In this document: in pieces, positions 1-11,912 of the stretch
Numbering within the stretch: the stretch's first letter is position 1
Layout: each line of letters opens with the position of its first letter
Assembly: GCA_030762175.1 (NCBI GenBank)
Contig: CM060841.1
Location: 6,847,501 to 6,911,500, forward strand
Length of the DNA: 64,000 bases
Reading direction: 5' to 3'
Source: Metallyticus violacea
Taxonomy: Eukaryota > Arthropoda > Insecta > Mantodea > Metallyticidae
Made by a program: the position numbers and the translations under genes
Notes under the pieces: model-generated
Database searches by the model: none
What the model saw: the letters and a program-made list of their open reading frames with translations, nothing else
Told to the model about the DNA's origin: nothing

Positions 1-65
1 GGGATATTTACGCCCCGAAAAACGTATTCATCTCGGCCAGGTTTGAACCCGCGAATCTTGGGTTC

Positions 66-67
<2 letters not shown>
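1..67 (-). mobile_element. SINE-A, head only (window edge)
   Basis: The minus strand holds the B box (GGTTTGAACC-like) and the start of the body, ending at TTTACGCCCC. The head stops within the anticodon arm at an ATT repeat; the rest lies outside the window. Confidence 0.7.
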
Positions 68-114
<47 letters not shown>

Positions 115-131
115 GTTGTTGTTATTATTAT
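66..131. repeat. (ATT)n microsatellite
   Basis: Nearly pure TTA/ATT triplets, with a few GTT units near 115-123. It lies between a truncated SINE-A head and a SINE-B. Confidence 0.95.
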
Positions 132-142
132 AGTTTCAGTGG

Positions 143-424
143 TTTTTGAGTAGTGTTTAATGCCCGTTTTTACTACTCAGGCACCACAGACGATGAACAC
201 TGATGTATACATGAGGTGAAATGATAAACTGGGAAAGGATTTTTTTTTAAAGGAAGGAAACGTTCCAGGCCTAAGTTTAGGGTACCTCCCCGGCATTTGC
301 CAGTTATGAGGACTGAGAAAACCTGGAAAAACCCTGTCAGGGAGGACGGTCCTGGTGGGATTCGAACCCCAGATCGTCCCGCTCGCGAGTCCGCGCCTTA
401 ACGACCTCGGCCAGCGTGGCGGTG
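143..424 (-). mobile_element. SINE-B, near full length
   Basis: tRNA-derived SINE. The head at the right end gives, on the minus strand, CGAGGTCGTTAAGGCGCGGA (A box region) and GGGGTTCGAATCC (B box). The body includes CCAGGTTTTC and AAATGCCGGGGAGGTACC, and the 3' end AACGGGCATTAAACACTACTC. The class II tRNA-like head resembles Ser/Leu tRNAs. Transcription would be by RNA polymerase III. Confidence 0.85.
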
Positions 425-2268
425 ACTGCCACACACAAGCTATCAATAATTAATACACATCAGAAAAGCAAGTCATTTCTGTACCACGTCAAACATCGTA
501 ACCCCAATTAGATAATGTCGAAACATTGCTCAGGAACGAACATTTGCAATCTGTTCATTCTGTCGAATGCAATTTCTTTTTGGATTTGACATTTAGGCAA
601 CAATCTACCTTGTGGAGGTTGCTTATAGCTCACCCAGAGAGGAGATCGGTAATTAAATTAAATGTTTCCTTCTGGGCAATGTAATCGAGAATATCAGTAT
701 GATTTGAAACACGCAGAAGCAATCATCCCTCATCCCTCACGGATGAGGAAGAATAATTAGTATCTAATCAAGGAATTAATTACACCGCTGCCTATCAAAA
801 TTATAGCCCGTGGCTATCTGAGGATAGCAGTTTGATTCCATGGCGAACACGGTACCTTCCTTCGTTCATCAGCTTACCGCTTTTTAATCCCTCAAGAGGA
901 TTATGGTTTTATTTTTGCAGTCGGCGCATATACTGCCCAAAATAATTAATAGGTAAATATATGTATATACTGCTTCGTTGCTTGTTAAAGGATAGAAAGC
1001 CTTCTTTCAACCGCAAACAATTCCATCACCTGGAAGCGGAAAAAAACAGAAAACGATCGAGTGTAGGAAAACACCATCTATACTGTAAAGTCATTGAAAA
1101 TATACAAAAGGAATTCGTGATGCATCCTAGCTATTGTAAATGGGAATGATTGCAAAATATAATAAATTATAAAGTTAATTTTAAATACTCTAGTTTATTA
1201 AATGAAATATTTATTGTATTCGCCCACAAGCAATAAATATTGTACTGATTTCTTGAACATAACACTAGAAGTAGTTATTTTAACACAAGATATTCGTATT
1301 AGAAACTGCACTTTGTTTGTAACGCTCAGTGCTATAACCTTTTAGCTCTCCAGTATTATCAGCTTGGTTTAGTACGGAACATTGTTAGTTGATTTAAGTG
1401 TATACAAATTACATATTATAATGTATTATTATGTTTTTTAAAAATTGTCTACGTTCCCCAATTCTGTTTCGAAATCAGACTACAATGCAATTAATATTAC
1501 ATAATAGCTATTAAACTGATTTGTAAGATTTGTATGTATAGGTAACTATATTACTAACCATGGAACTATATCAGGCTGGGAGATAATCTATGGCAGCTAA
1601 TTCCACCATTTTGCATACTCGTGTGCATACTATAGCTTCTTTCTGCTCGAGAAATATGTTTAAACAGACTTTCGTGTAATATGTAAAAAATAATTTATTT
1701 TACGCTGGCAAGACCGCTTAAAATCACTAATTATTACCACATTAAAATATTCGTAAAAATATACGGAGATTTAGGTAATGTTTCCTTCATGCTCCTCCTA
1801 GTTAGAATTATGCGAACTATTTCTATGAAACAAGGAACATCTTGGAATGAATGGAATTCGTTTAATTTATAGTCCATAATTCATTTCTAAATATTAAAAA
1901 GACTAATAAATAACGTATTAAAAGTTCGGCTCCGTTTCGTAAATATTCTCCTCACAAATAAAATGGAATTTTCAATACTTGTATCATAAATAACTTTTTT
2001 TATATAAATGTGGTGTGTTCTTTTCAGAATCTAAATGGACGTAAATGCCAAAATACGTTTAAAACCGTAATAGATGTTCTATTTCAAACGAAAAAAAAAA
2101 AAAAAAAAAAAAAAGATATCATACATACTTTAACAACAATGATATAAACTATTTTATTTTCAGAAAAAAAGTATTTTATTTTATTTAACATTTCTTTAAT
2201 GTATAAGATTTCCCTATAAGGTAAAGTTTTACCAGAATAACGAATATATTAAGATAGAAAAACGAACG

Positions 2269-2270
<2 letters not shown>
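425..2270. other. No recognised gene
   Basis: AT-rich sequence with short chance frames only (longest 62 codons at 961). An A24 run lies at 2091-2114. Nothing else identified. Confidence 0.6.

Positions 2271-2309
<39 letters not shown>
2271..2309. repeat. (CA)n microsatellite
   Basis: About 19 CA units directly against the TA flank of the Tc1-like element at 2311. Confidence 0.95.
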
Positions 2310-2310
<1 letters not shown>

Positions 2311-2312
<2 letters not shown>

Positions 2313-3039
2313 GAAGGTGCCAAAATATATACACACTTTCACAGTGGATATCTGTTTAATATATTTCAAAGTTGGACCGAAAAACAACAGAAATGTGTAG
2401 TATGATGTTTTGTAAACAGATGTGATTCACATACATTAGCGTTGCTACGTGACAGGTAAATCAACAATGAACAAATGAAGTCAAGATTATCGTATGATAT
2501 TCTGTAAACAGATGTGACTCACATTACGTTATGCCAGTGTTGCTGCAATAAAATGGAGCCGAGATTATCGTTTGAACAGCGGAAAGCAAATTTGAAGTGA
2601 TATTAGAAAACGGAGAATGTTGTTGAAGTTCAAAGACAATGGAGACGTATGTGCAGAACAGAACCGGCAACGCGAGTAACAATTGCACGCATTCGGGACA
2701 AATTTAAGAGACTCGTGGTACCGTATGCGATATTCACAAGGGCAGATCTGGGAGACCTCGCACAGCAACAAGCCCCACATATTCGGCTATAGTTTTTGAG
2801 CACTTGCCATAGAAACGTACAAAGCAATGTGCACATGAGACTGGGATTAGCAGAACCAGCGTACGTCGTATTATTAAAACAGCAAAGTTGAAAATTTTCA
2901 TCCCAAAACTTTTGCATAAGTAACTGTAAAAGTCTAAGATGATTAGTGCTCATCATTTTCTGTTTGTGTGAATACAGTTTTGTTATGTTAACACAGTTTT
3001 TTTTTTCTGAAAGTGTGTATATATTTTTGGCACCCTCTG
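2311..3039 (+). mobile_element. Tc1-like element, internally deleted (copy 1)
   Basis: A 729-bp element flanked by TA. Terminal inverted repeats start CAGAAGGTGCCAAAATATAT on the left and, inverted, CAGAGGGTGCCAAAAATATA on the right, and extend into ACACACTTTC. It carries only the N-terminal part of a transposase on the plus strand. The pieces RLSFEQRK, TEPATRVTIARIRDKF and DLAQQQAPHIRL match the helix-turn-helix region of the DUF4817 family. A bit of the next helix (TSVRRIIKTAKLKIFIPKLL) is followed by the 3' terminus. The catalytic domain is gone. The left end abuts a CA repeat. Confidence 0.75.
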
Positions 3040-3137
3040 TATATTAAATAGGTATCTACTGTAAATGTGTATATACATTTTTGGCAGGTTTGGTATACTA
3101 CGGTTTTTCAAAAGTAATGCATAATTTCAGTGAAAAT

Positions 3138-3139
3138 TA

Positions 3140-3204
<65 letters not shown>
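3138..3204. repeat. (TAA)n microsatellite
   Basis: About 22 pure AAT units. Confidence 0.95.
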
Positions 3205-3205
<1 letters not shown>

Positions 3206-5187
3206 GCGTTGCTCTTGGGAGCGATTTATTTAATGTTATATTTTAGCACTCATGTTTGATATACATGCACAAAAAGAAATTAAATGAAAAATTACTTTCT
3301 TCCATTTGGAAATAAGGACAATAGCAAGCTTTCTAGCTGAGCTAACAAAATAAAAAAAAAGAGCTAATCAGTTTACTATTAGGTATAACAAATTAGTACA
3401 GCTGGGATAAAAGCTACTTTACACTATGTGTATCAGTAGAAGGGTTATAGAGTAGCATTGAAGTGTAATCAAATCTAGTCTCGAGTGGAAGTAAAAAATA
3501 AACTTTTGTGTCATTGCATAACTGTGCACTTTTGTACTGTTATTGAAAAGTAATGTACGCATATGTTGTATCTCTAGCCCTTGTGATAATGTGATGTAAT
3601 AATTATGCTATCCCGTTTATATAGCTTGAGGAAAAGCGTCTCATTGCATAAATGTAGCATCTCATGTACTTCTGAAGCTGCAGTGTTTGCATCAGCTCAG
3701 TTTTATGTTCATTGTTTTTACTGTGAAGATATTATCTGTGTCTAGTAGTCTGAACAAGAAAGGTTACAAGATTGTGGTTGATAAGGGTTTGGCGGTGATT
3801 TAAGTTGAATTGAGGAACATGCTGTTAATGATATTTTTATGATGAAAAACTTAACAGAACTTATCCATTAACTATTTTAATTAATTTGATAACCTTTTAT
3901 CATTAACGTTATAAAATTAAGCACGATCATAGAACAGCTGTTTGGAAATTTTACTTCTTGTCTTCCACACTAAAAGCTTTATAAAGAGCCTGATAACTTA
4001 TCAGCAGTTCTGTATCTGTAATGGAGTATTAAATCTTAAGAATATCTCCCCAAAATGTCTTATAAGAATTGTGCTGTAAAGAAAGGACTTGAACTGAAGC
4101 AAAATACGCGCAAAAGTAGACTTTAGGCTTTTTTTTTTCAATCACATTTTGTGCTTTTGCACATCTAAGGGATTTTCTCTTCCGCATTCCTATAAACTGC
4201 CTTTGCAGTCCAACTTTTTGATCGCTTGCTGGGAACTGAAGGCATACACAGCGATTGGAAGAAGTGCACTTGAAATAGACCAATTAGCATGCTCCGTCCC
4301 TCCTCTGATTGACTAGCAGAGAATTTCGATCCCATCCCAAACCACTTCGGCCCCTCACATCCACGACCCGAGTTCCGATTTCACCTTTGAAACCTATTCA
4401 TGACATCTGCCTGAAAAGTTCTTTAACAGGTGAGATGTAATAGAGGAAGCATCAACAAAATTTAATTTTAATCATAATAACACTGGTCTACAAAAAACAT
4501 TTTCCTTACTTTTTTAATTATTCTACCTGGATATATGCTATAAGAAGACCATCATTTCAAATATGTTTTCATTTTTAATCTATCGGGCTAGGTTTTCAAA
4601 CAAAATCACATCAAATGTAATAATGTTCTTATATTTTTGATGAAATATTATTAAGTTTTAAGACTTATAGATAAGATAAAATGTTTTTGTATGTTTCGTT
4701 TTAACTTAAATATTAATGAATATATTGAAAAAAGAGAGATATGTGTCAAAATTATGAATTTTCAAACTTTTTCACTACTAGGGGGTAGGTAGAAAATTTC
4801 ATTTTTTTCGAATATTCAAACACCTACAGTAATCAGCCATCATTTACAAATCCCACTGGCCTTGATAATGGTCCTCGTTGCTTTATTTTCTTTATGAAAT
4901 CGCTTACCTTGTTCTTAACTCATTGCGCCAAGATTTGCAAGGAAGTAATCAATTTGGCTATTGAGAAAATGCACTTTAACACTCATTCTATATCCTAGAT
5001 AGATTTCTAAAATGTTGTAACATTCCCTCCACAATTTCTTTATATAGTTCTCAGATTTCTTGAGAAAGTTTTCATCACTTTTTTGTATGCCAACCATGCT
5101 GGCTGGCCTCTCTAACTCGGACATCGACTGAGTAAAGGTCCCTCCTACGTAAGCTCAAGAAAATACCTGCTGCTATCATAGCTTCAG
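3205..5187. other. No recognised gene
   Basis: AT-rich; nothing identified. A GC-richer patch at 4280-4400 has no match that I recognise. Confidence 0.6.
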
Positions 5188-5465
5188 TTTTTTTAATAGT
5201 GTTTAACGCCCGTTTTTACTACTGAGGCACCAAAGGCGGTGGTCACTGACGATATATGAAATGATATATTGTGGAAGGATTTTTTAAGGAAAGAAGCGTT
5301 CCAGGCTTAAATTTAGCGTATCTCCCCGGCATTTGCCGTTTATGAGGACGGAGGAAAACCTGGAAAAAACCTCAGTCAAAGAGGGCGGTCGGTCCTGGTG
5401 GGATTCTAACCCCAGACCTCCCGCTCACGAGTCCGCGCCTTAACAACCTCGGCCACCTGTGGCTG
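5188..5465 (-). mobile_element. SINE-B, near full length
   Basis: Complete from head (CCACAGGTGGCCGAGG on the minus strand) to the GGGCGTTAAACACTA tail and T/A run. Divergence is moderate. No clear target-site duplication. Confidence 0.85.
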
Positions 5466-6818
5466 TCAATTTTCTGTTGGAACGTTATAACAAGAAAGTT
5501 GAAACAATCACTATCCTTATTCAGAACAGTAAAATTTGCTTCACCAGGCCTAACTTAATGTGTAGTGGTGGAAGAAACATAGAAGGGGAAACCAATGGTT
5601 CACACTTCCCATTATTTTCTCCAGGAACTAAATTGCTTCTTTGTGATCAATTTTTTCTTGTTCAATGCTCTGATTAAGCCTTACTGTTTCATTTACAAAG
5701 TAAACCATTTGTTATCTTGTTTAAATTTCTCAGAATATTTATTTTATGTATTTGCTCAATGTGACAATATAGCCGGTTTTACATTTCATGCCACCTCAGT
5801 TCCTTACAGATCGCTTCGTTTTTCTTACCTGAATAAGAGCAAGCATTTTCATAAAGGAGTTAAAATGTTTCTTTTAATTTATTGATATGTATATTGCTGT
5901 GATAAGTCTAATAACATTTTGTTTTGATTTATTTATGGACGCTCTTTAACATCTCAGTCATCAGCGTCCCATTCAACTCAGGGCGTGAAACGGCCGACAA
6001 ATTTTGCTCAGAGGCCTCTCTTTCAGGCTTGAGGTTCTTTTTCGTGCCGTAAATGTACGACACGGAACCCACGGCTTTACTTCCCTTCCCTTCCCGAAGG
6101 AAGCCATACTTAGGATTTTTACGCCCGAAAAAATCCATCGATCCTGGCCGGGTTCGAACCCGCGTTTTGGGTGCAGGAGGCAAGTATGGTAACCACTACA
6201 CCACCAGGACCGACAAGTCTAATAACATTTGGAATAAAATCATATAGGGGTAAATGAAGGAATGAATGAATTCAGTACTCAATATAATAAATATAAATTA
6301 AAATAACGAACACAGAATTGCGCACTCAATTTATCTATCTTTAATATTTCGTATTCATTAACTATGTATATTTGTACTAATATTTTACCTCAATTTAATT
6401 GCTGACTGTTTTATTTAGTCGATTCACAACACTGTGATTATAAAGATATTGGATTCATCCACATAATTAAAATTATTATCTCTAATACTTTCCCGCACAT
6501 TTCATTTCTTTAACTTATTTACTAACCCCCCCCCCCGACTATTGCTTCCTTAATTTCTCTAAATAACTTCTTATTTCTTTAAATTTTTCTCTTGAACTTA
6601 AATTCATTATCTTATTCCCAATATACTTCTGTTGGAAAACATCCCCGTTTCTCCAACATGATTTCTCTCTTACCTAGTTCCCCTTAGGCCCCATTCTCAA
6701 TGATAATAAAAGTAAATATAATAAAACAAGACGTAAAACGTTAACTTATCAGTATGTAGGCATTCACAACGAAAGACGCAAACGTACGTATTAGCTAATC
6801 AAAAATAAGAACAAGCGA
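5466..6818. other. Non-coding sequence around a SINE-A
   Basis: Apart from the SINE-A at 5920-6214 I see only AT-rich DNA and a C9 run near 6529. Confidence 0.6.
5920..6214 (-). mobile_element. SINE-A, full length with target-site duplication
   Basis: Flanked by perfect 16-bp repeats AAGTCTAATAACATTT at 5904-5919 and 6215-6230. On the minus strand the head reads GTCCTGGTGGTGTAGTGGTT, anticodon-loop-like sequence and GGGTTCGAACCCGGCCAGGA, so the acceptor arms GTCCTGG/CCAGGA(C) can pair. Body with CCGTGGGTTCCGTGTCGTAC and 3' end GATGTTAAAGAGCGTCCATA. This is the best reference copy in the window. Confidence 0.92.
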
Positions 6819-7056
6819 TTTTTTGATTGATTTATTTATGGACGCTCTTTAACATCTCAGGTTATTAGCGTCCCATTCAACTCAGGGCGTGAAACGGCCG
6901 ACAAATTTTGCTCAGAGGCCTCTCTTTCGGGCTTGAGGTTTTTTTTCGTACCGTAAATGTACGACACGGAACCCACGGCTTTACTTCTCTTCCGAAGAAA
7001 GTCATACTTAGGATTTTTACGCCCGAAAAAATCCATCGGTCCTGGCCGGGTTCGAG
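6819..7056 (-). mobile_element. SINE-A, truncated at the B box
   Basis: 3' end and body are complete. On the minus strand the copy starts at CTCGAACCCGGCCAGG, inside the B box, and abuts a mariner fragment. The A box and 5' half of the tRNA-like head are missing. Confidence 0.85.
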
Positions 7057-7370
7057 ACCAACATAGAGATTCTAGAAAGAGAAGCAACTGTGAATACTGT
7101 GCCCTGTGCCGAAACACTCATGGCTGGTGATAAAATCAAAAGCCTAGACTGCTCTCTGATAATATAATTTTGCACTGTCCGCACCAAACTGCAGCAACTC
7201 AGTTGGAAAGTGTTGACGCATCCACCTTACAGCCTTGACATGTACCCATGTAATTTTCATGTTCCTTCAAAGGCAAACGATTCGCATCGAACGAGAATGA
7301 GCAGTAAGTAGCTCAGTAACGCACAGACTTCTTCCTGATTAGGTCTTGCTGAACCAAATTTTTGTGTTTT
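7057..7370 (+). pseudogene. Mariner-like transposase fragment, C-terminal
   Basis: A degraded fragment of a different mariner lineage. Readable pieces in order are TNIEILEREATVN, TKLQQLSWKVLTHPPYS, LDMYPCNFHV and RTDFFLI. HPPYSxDxxPCxFH is the motif around the third catalytic Asp, here changed to Asn (PCN for PCD). Several frame changes occur. It begins exactly where a 5'-truncated SINE-A ends. Confidence 0.6.
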
Positions 7371-8538
7371 TCAAATTTCAATAGATAGTTCTCAGACCTT
7401 ACACTCTAGGTAGGATGTCAGTGAAAACGAAGCATTCGACAGAACCTTCTAGTCACCGCCCTATCTATCAAAAATTCGGCATTCACACCGAATCTGGTGT
7501 CAAAGCAACCATTAGAATGTCATTTCGTCTTTGAAAGACTTTGAGTTTGAAAAGGTGATTTACCTGTTCCTTAAAAAATCACGAACATTACTAAAATCTT
7601 TTCAGTTTTTATTGATCCAGCTCTTTTTAGTACTTTCGGTTTACCGTCATATTTTTCTCTCTAGTTATGCCTTTTGAGACCTCAAAGGTTTTATGTAAAT
7701 GCAAGTTCTACACATAAGAGTGCATTGATTCTTGGCAGCTAGCTCCTCTCCAGTTTGCAAGGGTGTGATCGCGCCTGAAATGGGACAATACATGCGCCCC
7801 GGGGAGAGCCTGAGTGAGACACAACATCCCCTTCCTCCTCTTTGTCCCATCCCTTAGTACCTTTCATTGGATTAGCCGAGGCGAGCAAACGTTAATGGTG
7901 CTTTCTGCTCGGGTGGGTCTGTCACGTATTTGGTCTGCTCTTCGGTTTCTTTGAAGACAGAGACCTCAGTTCAAGAACATCGCACCAGTTTCCGCCGTCA
8001 GTTTCCTTCGGATATTCTACATCTGCTCTTTCTGTCCCTTTCTCTTTTATAGATCCCTTTCTGAACCGAGAGAGACAAAACAAGGTATGAAATTCAGTTT
8101 AGAGCTGTTAATACATTATACATAACACGGAGAAATTTCTATACACAACTGAAGCACTGTCATTTGTTCTGGTTACAGATATGCGCACATCAATCTCATT
8201 TGAGGCCTTTTGAACAAACGCTTTGCTGTTAACTTTTGTTGACCTTCGACTTATACAATTAAAACAATTTTTAACGTTGATACTGGCACAAACTATTAAG
8301 CATTGACCACTTGAAGGCCTTTTCATGTGCAGCTAACGTATGCTTGTAGCAGATTCTGCTCCATTTAGGTCGATAATGCAAATGAAACTAATCTGTTTTC
8401 TCAACAATTTATAAAATAAAATTACTTAATATTGGGCTACCTTATAACATAACATTGCATCCAATGGAATAAGTGTATCTAAAAGAAATAACTGGCTGTT
8501 TTAAGATAATGGTAACACATTCCATTCTGCTTACACGT
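7371..8538. other. No recognised gene
   Basis: Mixed composition. 7760-8040 is GC-richer and pyrimidine-rich but has no supported ORF. Confidence 0.55.
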
Positions 8539-8763
8539 CGGTTCAATGCTCTAGTGATAACCACACTTGATTCGTAGACCCAAGGTCGTGGGTTCAAATC
8601 CGGCCAGGATGGATGGATTTTTTAAAGCCTCAAAGTCCTAAGATGGCTTCCTTCGAAGGGAAGTAAAGCCGTCTGTCCCGTGTCATAGATTTACGGCACG
8701 TAAAAGAACCTCAAACGAAAGATGAGGCCTCTGAGCAAAATTTATCGGCCGTTTCACGCCCTG
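8539..8763 (+). mobile_element. SINE-A, 3' truncated
   Basis: Head (CTAGTGATAACCACACTTG, B box GGGTTCAAATCC) and body are present up to TTTCACGCCCTG, where it joins directly to a second SINE-A in the same orientation. The GTTAAAGAGCG tail is missing. Confidence 0.85.
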
Positions 8764-8994
8764 CGGGTTCGATCTCGGCCAGGACCGATGGATTTTTTCG
8801 GGCGTAAAAATCCAAAGTGTGGCTTCCTTAGGAAGGGAAGTAAAGTCGTGGGTCCCGTGTCGTACATTTACGGCTCGATAAAGAACCTCAAACCTGAAAG
8901 AGAGGCCTCTGAGCAAAATTAGTCGGCCGTTTCACGCCCTGAATTGAATGGGCAATGATTACCTGAGATGTTAAAGAGCGTCCATAAACAAACC
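8764..8994 (+). mobile_element. SINE-A, starting at the B box
   Basis: Begins CGGGTTCGATCTCGGCCAGG and continues to GATGTTAAAGAGCGTCCATA. It lacks the A box half. The junction with the preceding copy has no spacer. Confidence 0.85.
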
Positions 8995-9617
8995 TATAAT
9001 AAATTCTACTTACACCATTTTATAGAGTGATTAAATAGTTATTGTTGCAAGGAAGAACTTCGGTTAAACTATTCTCATTTTGCTACCTTAACCACACTTT
9101 ATTTAATTTCGTTTATCAACAGTATGACATATTACTTTATTTATATTTATAAATAGTTTTCTGTTTTTTTCTAAACCACAGTTTCTCATAGAATGTAATG
9201 GAAAAAACCCTGTATGCAAAGCATCCTCAAAACTACCAAGGGAAAAGCAAAAAGCCATAATTACAAGATTTGACAGAAAATATTTCCATGTCAGTTAGCG
9301 CACTAATTGAATGTTTTAACAACCTGCTAAACGTCTTAGATGAAAATAACAAAAGAATTTCAGACCTATAAAAAGAGTAATTACAATCCATAAAGAAATA
9401 TAAAAAGTCAGTCCCTTGGCCACTGCAATAGAGTCGGATATCTTCAAGCACGTAACATGGTTAGGCACAATGAAAAGGTTTTAATTAATCCTAATTCTTT
9501 TCTATTTTATTTGTGAGAGATTGGTGTTAAAAATCAAAAGCATAACTTAAAAGAACCAGTTTAACACCAGATATGATGTGTGTCTGTATGTGCGCGCGCG
9601 CGTCTGTATATATATAC
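8995..9617. other. No recognised gene
   Basis: AT-rich with a short alternating GT/CG/TA tract at 9578-9616 just left of the Penelope-like element. Confidence 0.6.
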
Positions 9618-9850
9618 TCATAAAGAACACTCAGAGTGCAATATAAAAAAGTTCACATAAAATTTCACACTAAAAACCGTAAAATTGAACACTAAAATCA
9701 CACTATATTTCGAGCTTGGCTCTTGGTCACGTGATGAAAATGAACTGAGCTCTGGCAGGCAGCGTCTGTCGTTGTGAGGCATAGAGATGTGACGTGGCAG
9801 CAAAACTGCCAGCTCTAGCTGAACAAAGTAGTTTGGCAAACCTGGCAGTA
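9618..9850 (-). mobile_element. 3' region of the Penelope-like element
   Basis: This non-coding stretch directly follows the GIY-YIG stop codon. On the minus strand it holds a 4-bp stem GAGC-CAA-GCTC followed immediately by GAAATATAG, then AT-rich tail sequence ending near a TA repeat at 9607-9616. The stem and GAAA arrangement recalls the hammerhead ribozymes known in Penelope-like elements. The expected CTGATGA core is not intact: the corresponding bases read GTGACCA plus one extra A. Confidence 0.4.
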
Positions 9851-10165
9851 TTACAGGGAGATGTTGAGGCCTGGAGGAATACGGGCTTTATGTAAAACTA
9901 TTGCTGCCATCTCTACGTCTCTAAGTAAGGTGTGTTTAGATGGAGGAGCGGCATCTATGAGAATAAGAGAGAAACAGCTGTCGAACGTGGCCTGGTGAAA
10001 ATTGGCATGTTGTGATACCGGTAATGGGGAACAAGTTTTAACTGAATGCCTGTGATTGTTCATTCTAATAGATACCTTAGTGGACGTTAGTCCAATGTAA
10101 AAAGCGGGACAAAATTGGCATTTAAGTAAATACACCACATTTGTGGAGGTACAGTTGAAAAAAGA
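9851..10165 (-). pseudogene. Penelope-like retroelement, C-terminal GIY-YIG endonuclease
   Basis: The open frame of about 104 codons carries a GIY-YIG nuclease of the type fused C-terminally to Penelope-like reverse transcriptases. VVYLLKCQFC gives the first motif tyrosine and the CxxC of the linker zinc finger. FYIGLTS is the second motif, followed by the conserved Arg and His in SIRMNNHRH. Near the end, DVEMAAIVLHKARIPPGLNI provides the catalytic Glu and the usual closing Pro-Gly-Leu-Asn. All expected catalytic residues are present. The domain nicks target DNA during insertion. An in-frame TAG at 10166-10168 cuts it off, and no reverse transcriptase is visible upstream, so this is a 5'-truncated dead copy. 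Confidence 0.75.
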
Positions 10166-10168
10166 CTA

Positions 10169-11912
10169 ATTAGTCCAAATCTGAAATCAGAATTTAAGTT
10201 TTTTTTTATTTATTTAAAGTATGAGGCTTTACGCGTTAACTTCTTGTGTTGAAACTACATATTAACCAATAAAAATATTACATTATTGTGATGTTAAATT
10301 ATTATTTTCAGATCATGCAATCTACAGTAAACAATAGAAGATGAAAGAATATTCTTAATTTGTAAAACGTTTCTGTTGCCCTTTAATATAACAAACCAAT
10401 TGTACTGGAGCAATAACGAATTAATCTTTTAAAAGTAATTTAACTATATACAATTTAGAAACATGATCGGAGTAAAAATGTATGTATGTTTCATGTAAAT
10501 ATATCTGATCTTTAAGAGCTTAAGATTTAAAATACTTCATATCAGGATATGCTTTAGTCAAACAGTTTGCTTGTAAATTGTAATTTAGATTTCTTCCTTA
10601 AGAGAGAAAATGCTTACTAATTAACCTAAGCACTGCTAGTCCTGGAAATTACCGTTCAAAATATTCATAACATCCGGCATTACTCTTTCAGCTTAAGAGA
10701 GCAACGTACTCCTTATATGTTCGTGTGAATGAAGTTTTTAAAAACTACTGAAAGGGTTCTTAAAAAGTTTACCATATGTAGTAATGTTTGGGAATTTTTA
10801 AGTATGCTATTACATGTTTTGCGTATGGTACATTAATTATTTTAAAAAATATTTCGTAATACTTTAATTCTTAATTAGGATTTTAAAACAAACTATATAC
10901 TGAGTAGGTTTAGTTTCTGAGAAAGGAATGCATGAAAATATCCCTCTTTTTGATGCGTTGTTTTCAGACATCTTATTCTCAAAATATTTATAAAAATAAT
11001 TTATATAACACACGAAAAACTTAAATAGCATAATTCTCTTACATTTATGTACATTCTGTAAGTTTTAAGGAAATTTCCAGCAATTTTTATTAGACATTTC
11101 AAAATTTAATATCTAATATGAATCAGGGGCATGTACTGAATACTTTGTTCCCTTAATTAATGCTTAGACATAGTTCAGAATTACCAAAAAGTTATGCCAA
11201 CTATTAAAAATCATTATGAAAACACCGCGAACCGTTAAGTAGGCTAACCAACAAAAATCTATATGATGGTTTGCATATAATAAAAAGGAAAGTGTTTTCC
11301 ATATCTCGGTTCATCTTTTTACTGTTCCAAAAGCTTAAAATACTCGTATAATAGTTAGCAGCGTTCATTTGTTTCTGTTCAAAAGCAAGATATACTGTAC
11401 CTTCTTTATTTTATTCTGATACTAAATTTGTATTGTATTACTGTCATATTTGAATAAATTGACATCTTGCCTTTATCCATTCACAAGTTTGATTCTGCAA
11501 GAAAATGCATGATAGGCGCAGGTCATAGCAGCATGTCCGGAACTCTAATCTAGACGCACTGTTTGCACCATTTAGTTTGTCTTCAGTATCAGTTAAATCA
11601 GGGGCACTTCATCTGCATAATCCAAATCCTTGGGCCTCTAGCATAGGCCTCATTCGCTTTCACCGATCTTGCATTAGCTCTTCCATTAACCAATAGGATC
11701 ATTGGCAGAAACAGCAAACTAGTCACATAATCAGTGGCATGTACTTGTTAGTTAATCAACCTAATGCTTTTTAAGAGCATCGTTTCTACTATAACTTTTT
11801 GCTGAGGGATATTTTACAAGCCGCGCATTGTACCTCAAGCATACAGGTAGCGTAGTCTCCAGCGTGTATTTGCAGAAAGGGAATTTCATGATCAAATTTT
11901 CACTGTCTATCA
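10169..11912. other. No recognised gene
   Basis: Very AT-rich with no frame of note. The rest of the Penelope-like element is not detectable here. Confidence 0.6.
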
